NCBI GenBank assembly: GCA_015904045.1
Contig: JABMDG010000032.1
Coordinates: forward strand, 18,511 to 30,080
Length of the DNA stretch: 11,570 nt
Origin: Nitrospira sp.
GTDB taxonomy: Bacteria; Nitrospirota; Nitrospiria; Nitrospirales; Nitrospiraceae
Direction: 5' to 3'
Every line of letters starts with the position of its first letter. Position 1 is the stretch's first letter. The position numbers and the translations under genes are program-made. Positions 6,099 to 11,570 of this stretch are shown here, one piece after another. The notes beneath the pieces are model-generated. The model was not told the origin of the DNA. It saw only the letters and a program-made list of their open reading frames with translations, and searched no databases.

Positions 6099-8008
6099 TC
6101 GGTCACCTCCTTCTGAGCTACACGACGAACCTCGGCCAACTCCGCACCGAAGATCTCGAGCGCTTGTTTCACCGTGGGATTCGCCCGCGCTTGCTGGAAC
6201 AATACCAGCCGCTGATCCTGTTCTTTGGCCGCCCGCACTTGGGCCATCGTCGGACCCGGTGGATCCGTCTCGGACAGTTCGACGATGCGAACACGAACAG
6301 GCTGGCCCGATTCTTCCTGGCAGATTCTTGCCAAGGCTAGCAGATGCTCTTCCTTCTCCAGCCGCGTTCGAGCCAAGGTGGCCTGTTTGGCGAACCCGAT
6401 TGTCACAAGATTGCCCTCCATTCCTATAAATCTGCCAGCCTCCAGGAACGGAGCGATATTGGGAAGTGCGGCGGCCACTTGGTCTTGAACCGCATCCCAA
6501 TTCAAGGTCGGCTGCCGATTCGCTATAAATCTGCCAGCCTCCAGGAACGGAGCGATATTGGGAAGTGCGGCGGCCACTTGGTCTTGAACCGCATCCCAAT
6601 TCAAGGTCGGCTGCCGATTCGTCGGCTGGGGCGTCGCCGCAAGGGGAGCAGCTGGGGCAGCCATGGTCTCTTTGGCGCGGGATGGATCGGCTGATTGGAT
6701 CGGAGCCGATTGTCCTTCAGGTTTCGCTTGCGACGAGACGACGGACCGGGAAACAGCCGAAGGACCCCGGTCCGACAGCGGAGGAACGACGGCTGATGCC
6801 GTGGTGGAAGAGCCCGCCGTTTCGGCTTTGCTCGCCTGAGAAGGGGCAGAGGATCTTGGATTCGAGGGGGTCGATGCCGACTGAAGAGGCCGGGCCTGGC
6901 CGCTTTCCCGTTGACGTACTAACCGTGTCGCCCGAATCGCCGCGGTTTCCATGACGAAGCGTGGGTGGGCGCTGAAACGCAGCGAGTCTTCTGCTTGCGT
7001 GAAGATGGCCATCAATTCCTGAAGCTGTTCCGGAGTCAGAGTCTTCGCATCCGTCGCCAGTTGCGTCAGATCTTCATCGGAAGATTCGATCAACGTGCGC
7101 AACTCAGTCGGCGGAACCACGGCCGCCACGAGAAGATTGCGGATGTGCTCGACGAGCTCGCCGCAGAACGCCCGCAGGTCATGCCCTTGGTCCATCACGT
7201 TCGCCAGAACAGTGAGAGCCGCGGGACTGTCTTGGGCCATCACGGCATGGATGATCCCCTGCACCAGTTCTTGCGGCACGGCGCCGAGCAGCACTTCGAG
7301 ATCCGGGTGACTGATCGTCTTGCCGCCGAAGGCCACGGCCTGATCGAGCAGACTCAACGCATCCCGCATGCTGCCTTCGCTGGCTCGCGCCAGCGCAAGG
7401 AAGCTGCGCTCTTCCATCACGAGACAATCTTGTTGGGCCACGTGGCGGAGCCGCGCCACGATCTCAGCCCGCGCAATCCGGCGGAAGTTGTAATGCTGGC
7501 ATCGCGACAAGATCGTCGCCGGAATCTTGTGGATCTCCGTCGTCGCAAAAATGAAGACGACGTGAGCGGGCGGTTCTTCGAGCGTCTTCAGCAAGGCGTT
7601 GAACGCCGAATTCGACAGCATGTGCACTTCATCGATGATGTAGACGCGATAGTGGCCGCGAAATGGCGCGAACTTGATGTTCTCCCGGATCTCGCGCACA
7701 TCGTCCACGCTGGTGTTGGAGGCGCCATCGATTTCCACGACGTCGACGGCGCTGCCCTGAGAGATTTCCTGGCAATTGGCACAGACATTACAGGGCTGCC
7801 CGGTGGGCCCCTGCTCGCAGTTCAGGGCCTTGGCGAGAATGCGCGCGACCGTCGTTTTTCCGACTCCGCGTGTACCGGAAAACAAGTAGGCGTGGGCAAT
7901 CCGCTTCGTTGACACCGCATTCATGAGGGTCTGCACGACATGCGGCTGCCCAATCACATCATCAAACGTGCCGGGGCGGTATTTGCGGGCGGAGACCTGA
8001 TAATCCAT
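6095..8008 (-). CDS. dnaX: DNA polymerase III subunit gamma/tau, with internal 33-residue duplication
   Basis: DnaX is the ATPase of the clamp loader that opens the beta clamp and, as tau, links the polymerases at the replication fork. The 637-residue protein has the Walker A motif at 45-52 (GTRGVGKT), zinc cysteines 64, 73, 76 and 79, Walker B DEVH at 126-129, the SRC motif at 168-170, and SMRDALSLLDQA near 213. An Ala/Ser/Pro-rich linker spans about 370-463. The C-terminal domain follows. Residues 464-496 are repeated as 497-529, identical but for the last residue, because of a perfect 99-bp tandem DNA repeat. Without it the protein would have 604 residues. I see no poly-A slippery site in the linker, so a frameshifted short gamma form is not apparent. 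The ATG at 8008 has only a weak ribosome binding site. Confidence 0.97.
   Translation of the reverse strand: MDYQVSARKYRPGTFDDVIGQPHVVQTLMNAVSTKRIAHAYLFSGTRGVGKTTVARILAKALNCEQGPTGQPCNVCANCQEISQGSAVDVVEIDGASNTSVDDVREIRENIKFAPFRGHYRVYIIDEVHMLSNSAFNALLKTLEEPPAHVVFIFATTEIHKIPATILSRCQHYNFRRIARAEIVARLRHVAQQDCLVMEERSFLALARASEGSMRDALSLLDQAVAFGGKTISHPDLEVLLGAVPQELVQGIIHAVMAQDSPAALTVLANVMDQGHDLRAFCGELVEHIRNLLVAAVVPPTELRTLIESSDEDLTQLATDAKTLTPEQLQELMAIFTQAEDSLRFSAHPRFVMETAAIRATRLVRQRESGQARPLQSASTPSNPRSSAPSQASKAETAGSSTTASAVVPPLSDRGPSAVSRSVVSSQAKPEGQSAPIQSADPSRAKETMAAPAAPLAATPQPTNRQPTLNWDAVQDQVAAALPNIAPFLEAGRFIANRQPTLNWDAVQDQVAAALPNIAPFLEAGRFIGMEGNLVTIGFAKQATLARTRLEKEEHLLALARICQEESGQPVRVRIVELSETDPPGPTMAQVRAAKEQDQRLVLFQQARANPTVKQALEIFGAELAEVRRVAQKEVTE
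6424..6621. repeat. Perfect 99-bp tandem duplication inside dnaX
   Basis: Bases 6424-6522 and 6523-6621 are identical over all 99 positions, and the flanking bases differ (6423 versus 6522, and 6523 versus 6622). Being a multiple of three, the repeat keeps the dnaX frame and adds 33 residues at the border between the linker and the C-terminal domain. Perfect identity, including third codon positions, points to a very recent event or an assembly error. Confidence 0.97.
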
Positions 8009-8020
8009 TGTCTCGTTATT

Positions 8021-8139
8021 CGTGAAGCGTGAAGCGTGAAGCGGAGAGACGGACCCAATAGGCTTGCATCGAAATGTAGCCTATCAACCCTGCTGAGCCT
8101 CTTTTCATGCGCTTCACGATCGACGAACGACGCTTCACG
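8021..8139. repeat. Foldback repeat region between ffs and dnaX
   Basis: Three tandem copies of the heptamer CGTGAAG occupy 8021-8041. The nonamer CGTGAAGCG occurs at 8021-8029 and 8035-8043, and its exact reverse complement CGCTTCACG at 8110-8118 and 8131-8139. Between them lies a further hairpin with arms ATAGGCT (8058-8064) and AGCCTAT (8078-8084), and an inner CAT/ATG pairing around CGAA. The nested symmetry could make one long stem in the dnaX leader or a cruciform in DNA. There is no T-run, so it is not an intrinsic terminator. Its role is unknown. Confidence 0.8.
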
Positions 8140-8152
8140 TCCTTCAAAGAGC

Positions 8153-8253
8153 GGGGCCAGGTGATCCTGCGGCACACAGAACTGACCGCTTACCGTTGCT
8201 TCCTTCCGGATCTGGCGGGGTTCACAGGGTTCCGTCGCACAGGGCCCAGCCCC
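8153..8253 (-). ncRNA. ffs: Signal recognition particle RNA, small bacterial (4.5S) type
   Basis: This is the RNA of the SRP, which binds Ffh and targets ribosomes translating membrane proteins. On the minus strand the apical region reads CCAGATCCGGAAGGAAGCAA, which carries the GGAA tetraloop and the Ffh-binding GGAAGCA segment conserved in SRP domain IV. The two ends pair: GGGGCTGGG (8253-8245) with CCTGGCCCC (8161-8153), nine pairs including G-U. The length of about 101 nt fits the small type without Alu domain. A promoter lies just upstream at 8258-8286. The location between tRNA-Ser and dnaX is that of scr in Bacillus subtilis. Exact ends are estimated from the terminal pairing. Confidence 0.93.
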
Positions 8254-8257
8254 TTTT

Positions 8258-8286
8258 CATATAATGGCATTCACCCGATGACTCAA
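8258..8286 (-). promoter_or_regulatory. Promoter of the SRP RNA gene (possibly also dnaX operon)
   Basis: On the minus strand, TTGAGT (8286-8281) and TATATG (8263-8258) are 17 bp apart, each four of six to consensus. The expected start is at or next to the first G of the SRP RNA (8253). I find no other promoter and no terminator before dnaX, so this may also drive dnaX-ybaB-recR. That extension is inference. Confidence 0.6.
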
Positions 8287-8363
8287 AACACGTGTGGTGT
8301 TTATCCGCCCGCAATCAGCTCGATACAGCGGAAAAGAGCGGGCGAGTCACACGCCGTGTAGTA

Positions 8364-8453
<90 letters not shown>

Positions 8454-8480
8454 GCGGCCAGGCGCCCTTAAAGAGGCGGC

Positions 8481-8509
8481 ATCTTAACATGTGCCCTAGT
8501 GACCGGCAA
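8481..8509 (-). promoter_or_regulatory. Promoter of tRNA-Ser
   Basis: On the minus strand, TTGCCG (8509-8504) and TAAGAT (8486-8481) are 17 bp apart, with TG one base before the -10. The leader to the mature tRNA would be about 20 nt. Confidence 0.5.
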
Positions 8510-8541
8510 GGTGAATGGAGGCTCATCTCCTGTGATTTATC

Positions 8542-8562
8542 GTAGAATCCAGCCGATTCTAC
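8542..8562. repeat. Perfect inverted repeat between the divergent tRNA genes
   Basis: GTAGAATC (8542-8549) and GATTCTAC (8555-8562) form an uninterrupted 8-bp stem with loop CAGCC. No T-run flanks it on either strand, so it is not a terminator. It lies between the tRNA-Ser and tRNA-Leu promoters, where a protein-binding operator is possible but unproven. Confidence 0.6.
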
Positions 8563-8610
8563 ACGTAATGGGGACGATTGGGTCATATCCCAATTCCCCG
8601 ATCGTATGGG

Positions 8611-8640
8611 TTGACACTTGGATACATCCAACGGTACAAC
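8611..8640 (+). promoter_or_regulatory. Promoter of tRNA-Leu (and possibly tig)
   Basis: A consensus TTGACA (8611-8616) is followed after 18 bp by TACAAC (8635-8640). A second -10-like TACAAT lies at 8646-8651 but lacks a matching -35. The start would lie near 8647, about 60 nt before the tRNA. No terminator is evident between the tRNA and tig. Confidence 0.55.
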
Positions 8641-8710
8641 CGCAGTACAATATCGCGTGGATTTGCGGTTCGAGATGCCGCGGAGGAACTCTGCGCAGAT
8701 GCTCACTTGT

Positions 8711-8793
8711 GCGAGAGTGGCGGAACTGGCAGACGCGCGAGACTTAGGATCTCGTGGGTAACCGTGGGGGTTCAAGTCCCCCCTCTCGCACCA
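8711..8793 (+). tRNA. tRNA-Leu (anticodon TAG)
   Basis: The 83-nt gene has acceptor arms GCGAGAG/CTCTCGC, discriminator A and an encoded CCA. The anticodon arm is CGAGA-CTTAGGA-TCTCG (anticodon TAG, reading CUA/CUN). A class II variable arm and the T arm GGGGG-TTCAAGT-CCCCC follow. It lies 57 bp before tig on the same strand. Confidence 0.97.
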
Positions 8794-8850
8794 CGACTCA
8801 AGACACCGTGGCTAGGTCGCCTGGCTTCTGAAAGAAAGACGCTGGTTTAG

Positions 8851-10173
8851 ATGACGATGAAGATGGAGATGACGGAATTGGGCCCCATGAAACGGGCACT
8901 GAAAATCGAGGTGCCGGCCGATGAAGTGTCGCAGCGATTTTCCAAAGCCTATGTCGAATTAAATCGACAGGTTCGGATCCCAGGATTTCGCCCCGGCAAG
9001 GCCCCACTGGCCATTTTGGAAAAGCGCTATGCCAAAGCCGTGGAAGAGGACGTGATCCGAGGTCTGGTTCCGGATTATTACGAACAGGCCGTCAAACAGG
9101 CGGGGATCAGCCCGGTCGTCGTGGACATTCCGCCCCTCGACCGCGTCAAGATCAAAAAAGATGAGCCCTTTACCTTTACGGCAACCGTTGAAATCAAGCC
9201 AACGATTGAACTGCGCGACTATAAGGCCCCCAACCCCATCTCGCTCAAACAGGACAAGCGGACGGTGACCGAGGAGCAGGTGGACCGGGCGCTGGACGTC
9301 CTGCGCGAGCAACACGCCCGATTGGACGCGGCTCCAGCCGGAACACCCCTGGCTGACAGCGATTATGCCGTTGTGTCCCTCGAAGGGTTTTTGGACAGCG
9401 CGCCGCTCGAAGGTTCGAAAAAGGAAGGTCACCTCCACAGACTTGGATCAAAGACCGCCTTGTTGGGAATTGACATCGATGCGCACTTGACCGGCAAGAA
9501 AGAAGGGGATGTCGTTGAGATCGCCCAACCCTACCCGCCCGGCCATCCCGACCCTCGAGTCGCCGGCAAGACCGTTCAGTTCCGTCTGAGTATCACGGCG
9601 GTCAAGCAGAAAACGCTGCCCGCGCTTGACGACGAATTCGCCAAAGACTGCGGGTCCTATGCCTCGCTCCAGGAATTGAAAGACAAGCTGCGCGGCCAAA
9701 TGGAACAGGCCCTCAAACGAGACATCGAAGAGTCCTACAAGGACACCATCCTTTCGCGCCTAGCCGACACCTATCATTTTGACCTTCCTGAGACGCTGGT
9801 AGAACAGGAGCTCGAAACCATCGTCCGGCAGAAACTCCAAGAGCGGCAGCGCGGCCAGGGCCTGGACCCGTCTTCTCCGGCTGCCGGAGAAGCGATCGCG
9901 CAGATTCGGGAGGAGCATCGAGGTGCAGCGAGCCGCCGTGTGAAAGTGGGACTGATTCTCGAAACGGTCGCGGAAAAGGAAGGCTTGTCCGTCAGTCAGG
10001 AAGATTTGAACCATGAAGTGGCGAAACTGGCCTCGGAGCTCCGGATGCCGGTGGCGGATCTCGTGAAAATGATCCAGGCAGGCGGCCAGGAGTCCATTGA
10101 GAAATTGCGCACAAAGATCTTGGCGGACAAGGCGCTGGATTTCGTCTACCGCCACGCGGTCATTCAGGGATAA
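8851..10173 (+). CDS. tig: Trigger factor, ribosome-associated chaperone
   Basis: Trigger factor binds ribosomal protein L23 at the exit tunnel and shields nascent chains. The 440-residue protein has the expected three parts. The ribosome-binding domain (about 1-115) carries the signature IPGFRPGKAP. The FKBP-like peptidyl-prolyl isomerase domain (about 160-250) includes DSDYAVVSLEGFLD, LGIDIDAHLTGKKEGD and KTVQFRLSITAVKQK. The C-terminal helical chaperone arms begin at LPALDDEFAKD. The isomerase domain is divergent from the E. coli one (a shortened GxxxxxF-type core), so its isomerase activity is uncertain. Four possible ATG codons occur in the first seven codons. I keep the first, because no clear Shine-Dalgarno sequence decides among them. 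It leads the tig-clpP-clpX cluster. Confidence 0.96.
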   Translation: MTMKMEMTELGPMKRALKIEVPADEVSQRFSKAYVELNRQVRIPGFRPGKAPLAILEKRYAKAVEEDVIRGLVPDYYEQAVKQAGISPVVVDIPPLDRVKIKKDEPFTFTATVEIKPTIELRDYKAPNPISLKQDKRTVTEEQVDRALDVLREQHARLDAAPAGTPLADSDYAVVSLEGFLDSAPLEGSKKEGHLHRLGSKTALLGIDIDAHLTGKKEGDVVEIAQPYPPGHPDPRVAGKTVQFRLSITAVKQKTLPALDDEFAKDCGSYASLQELKDKLRGQMEQALKRDIEESYKDTILSRLADTYHFDLPETLVEQELETIVRQKLQERQRGQGLDPSSPAAGEAIAQIREEHRGAASRRVKVGLILETVAEKEGLSVSQEDLNHEVAKLASELRMPVADLVKMIQAGGQESIEKLRTKILADKALDFVYRHAVIQG

Positions 10174-10187
10174 GAGCCATACGGTGT

Positions 10188-10224
10188 CGGCGTATCCACG
10201 TTGGGTGTCATAGGGATACCGCCG
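10188..10224 (+). promoter_or_regulatory. Hairpin in the tig-clpP spacer
   Basis: CGGCGTATCC (10188-10197) pairs with GGATACCGCCG (10214-10224), giving ten base pairs with one bulged base and a 16-nt loop. It ends right before the purine-rich AGGAAAGGA that serves clpP as ribosome binding site. It is not followed by T residues, so it is not a terminator. A leader structure affecting clpP translation or mRNA processing is possible. Confidence 0.5.
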
Positions 10225-10242
10225 AGGAAAGGATTTGACGGC

Positions 10243-10881
10243 ATGTTGGTCCCAATCGTAGTCGAACAAACCAATCGAGGCGAACGCGCGTATGACATCT
10301 ATTCGCGGCTGCTCAAGGACCGCATCATTTTCCTCGGAGCCCCGATCGATGACGTGTTTGCCAACCTCGTCATCGCGCAACTGCTGTTTCTCGAAGCAGA
10401 AGACCCTGAGAAGGATATCAACCTCTACGTCAATTCTCCCGGAGGCAGCGTCACAGCCGGCTTGGGCATCTACGACACGATGCAGTACGTCAAACCACCC
10501 ATCAACACGATTTGCCTCGGCCAGGCCGCCAGCATGGGGGCACTGCTGCTGACCGCCGGCACGAAGGGCAAACGGTTTGCGCTGCCCAACGCACGGGTGA
10601 TGATCCACCAGCCATTGGGCGGCTTCCAGGGACAGGCCACGGAGATTGATATTCACGCCAGAGAAATTCTGAAGATCCGCGAGCGATTGAACGAGATCAT
10701 GGCGAAACATACCGGACAGCCCGTCGAGAAGATTGCCCACGACACCGAACGGGATTATTTCATGTCCGGAGAGGAAGCCAAGCGATACGGGCTCATTGAC
10801 GAAGTCATCACGCGTCCACCGAAAACCATCAAGGCAGCGGAACCCGGAGACAGCGGCAGAGACGGAGCCAAGACCAAGTAA
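10243..10881 (+). CDS. clpP: ATP-dependent Clp protease proteolytic subunit ClpP
   Basis: ClpP is the serine peptidase that forms a double heptameric chamber and degrades proteins unfolded by ClpX or ClpA/ClpC. With the start at 10243 it has 212 residues, close to the usual length. The catalytic triad is complete at the canonical numbers: Ser97 (GQAASMGA), His122 (VMIHQPLGG) and Asp171 (ERDYFMS). [12 protein letters not shown] forms the oxyanion and substrate strand region. The N-terminus [21 protein letters not shown] is the normal processed region of ClpP. An in-frame TTG at 10201 would add 14 residues not seen in the family and would place the start inside a hairpin loop, so it is rejected. 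AGGAAAGGA lies 9-10 nt before the ATG. clpX follows after 11 bp. Confidence 0.97.
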   Translation: MLVPIVVEQTNRGERAYDIYSRLLKDRIIFLGAPIDDVFANLVIAQLLFLEAEDPEKDINLYVNSPGGSVTAGLGIYDTMQYVKPPINTICLGQAASMGALLLTAGTKGKRFALPNARVMIHQPLGGFQGQATEIDIHAREILKIRERLNEIMAKHTGQPVEKIAHDTERDYFMSGEEAKRYGLIDEVITRPPKTIKAAEPGDSGRDGAKTK

Positions 10882-10892
10882 CAGGGGGGAAC

Positions 10893-11570
10893 ATGGCCAA
10901 GCAAGAAAAGATGGACCGACACTTGCGGTGCTCCTTTTGCGGAAAGAGCCGCGACGAAGTCCGAAAGCTGATTGCCGGGCCGACCGTGTACATCTGCGAC
11001 GAATGCGTGAATCTCTGCAATGACATCATTGCCGAAGATTGGGAGGAGGCGAAGGAAGAGATCTCCTCCAAACTCAAGAAACCCGCTGAAATCAAACATC
11101 ATCTCGATCAATACGTCGTGGGGCAGGAGCGTGCCAAACGAATCCTGTCCGTCGCCGTCCATAATCATTACAAGCGCATTTCGTCCAAGGAGAAGGAAGT
11201 CGACGACATCGAGCTCCAGAAGGGCAACATCCTTATGGTCGGCCCGACCGGCACAGGGAAAACCCTCTTGGCCCAGACCTTGGCGAAGTATTTGGATGTG
11301 CCGTTCACGCTCGCCGATGCGACGACGCTCACGGAGGCCGGGTACGTGGGCGAGGACGTCGAAAACATTATCCTGAAGCTTTTGCAGGCGGCCGACTATG
11401 ATGTGGCGCGGGCTGAGCGCGGCATCGTGTATATCGATGAGATAGACAAGATCAGCCGCAAGAGCGACAGCCCGTCGATCACGCGTGACGTGTCCGGCGA
11501 AGGTGTCCAGCAAGCGCTGCTCAAACTCATCGAGGGCACCATCGCGAACGTCCCTCCCCAAGGAGGCCGA
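10893..11570 (+). CDS. clpX: ATP-dependent Clp protease ATPase subunit ClpX (partial, C-terminus beyond right edge)
   Basis: ClpX is the AAA+ unfoldase that recognises tagged substrates and feeds them to ClpP. The first 226 codons are open to the window edge. The N-terminal zinc-binding domain has Cys13, Cys16, Cys35 and Cys38 (CSFCGKS and ICDECVNLC). The AAA+ module shows Walker A at 117-124 (GPTGTGKT), the GYVGE pore loop at 150-154 and Walker B at 178-183 (IVYIDE). [18 protein letters not shown] follows near the edge. The ATG at 10893 has a run of G (AGGGGGGA) just upstream and lies 11 bp after the clpP stop, so both are surely co-transcribed. About half of the protein is missing, including the sensor 2 region. 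Confidence 0.97.
   Translation, partial: MAKQEKMDRHLRCSFCGKSRDEVRKLIAGPTVYICDECVNLCNDIIAEDWEEAKEEISSKLKKPAEIKHHLDQYVVGQERAKRILSVAVHNHYKRISSKEKEVDDIELQKGNILMVGPTGTGKTLLAQTLAKYLDVPFTLADATTLTEAGYVGEDVENIILKLLQAADYDVARAERGIVYIDEIDKISRKSDSPSITRDVSGEGVQQALLKLIEGTIANVPPQGGR

Noticed and set aside
6424..6621. Reading the dnaX repeat as a CRISPR or mobile repeat
   Set aside because: There are only two directly adjacent copies with no spacers, and they lie inside a reading frame. A simple tandem duplication explains them.
6965..7912. Long open frame of 315 codons on the plus strand
   Set aside because: It lies wholly antisense to dnaX, has His/Arg/Gln-rich unstructured content with no motif, and has no ribosome binding site. 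It is a codon-bias shadow of a certain gene.
6095..8008. Programmed frameshift in dnaX giving a short gamma product
   Set aside because: I searched the coding strand of the linker for an A-rich slippery run and saw none. The only short A run is in the Walker A codons, where a frameshift would destroy the ATPase.
8058..8084. Intrinsic terminator between ffs and dnaX
   Set aside because: The hairpin is present but no T-run follows on the minus strand (TTGGGTCC), so read-through from the ffs promoter into dnaX remains possible.
9760..10740. Long open frame of 326 codons on the minus strand
   Set aside because: It runs antisense across tig and clpP, both certain. It shows no domain and spans their intergenic region without signals.

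Overview
The window is a core, housekeeping stretch of a bacterial chromosome with moderately high GC. Protein signatures and gene order suggest a Nitrospira-like bacterium (phylum Nitrospirota). That assignment is inferred from family resemblance and was not tested by any search. I see no phage, transposon, CRISPR array or defence island, and no wholly new system. The points of interest are a small SRP RNA gene found from sequence alone, a perfect 99-bp in-frame duplication inside dnaX, and a foldback repeat in the ffs-dnaX spacer.

Left part (1-2660, minus strand): trmFO, xerC and the 5' part of hslV are transcribed leftwards as one tightly packed operon with overlapping genes. A good sigma70-type promoter precedes trmFO. 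The order trmFO-xerC-hslV is that of the trmFO-codV-clpQ-clpY operon of Bacillus, so hslU is expected beyond base 1.

Centre-left (2661-4636, plus strand): tRNA-Val(CAC) has its own promoter. It is followed by a small putative lipoprotein with a strong intrinsic terminator, then a putative lipoprotein with C-terminal TPR repeats. The last gene converges on dksA with only 18 bp between them.

Centre (4637-8550, minus strand): reading leftwards from about 8510, the order is promoter, tRNA-Ser(GGA), promoter, SRP RNA (ffs), spacer with inverted repeats, dnaX, ybaB, recR, then dksA with its own promoter. The order tRNA-Ser, SRP RNA, dnaX, ybaB, recR matches the one known from Bacillus subtilis (scr-dnaX-yaaK-recR). 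It groups the DNA polymerase clamp loader, a nucleoid-associated protein and a recombination-repair protein.

Right part (8600-11570, plus strand): tRNA-Leu(TAG), tig (trigger factor), clpP and the 5' part of clpX. This is a protein folding and degradation cluster. Chaperone, protease and unfoldase lie in order, and clpX runs off the right edge. The window therefore carries both bacterial ATP-dependent self-compartmentalised proteases of the Hsl and Clp type (hslV at the left edge, clpP/clpX at the right).

All three tRNA genes encode their 3' CCA. Catalytic residues are intact in every enzyme where I could place them. The one suspicious substitution is a Cys for the usual Gly just before the catalytic Asp of HslV.
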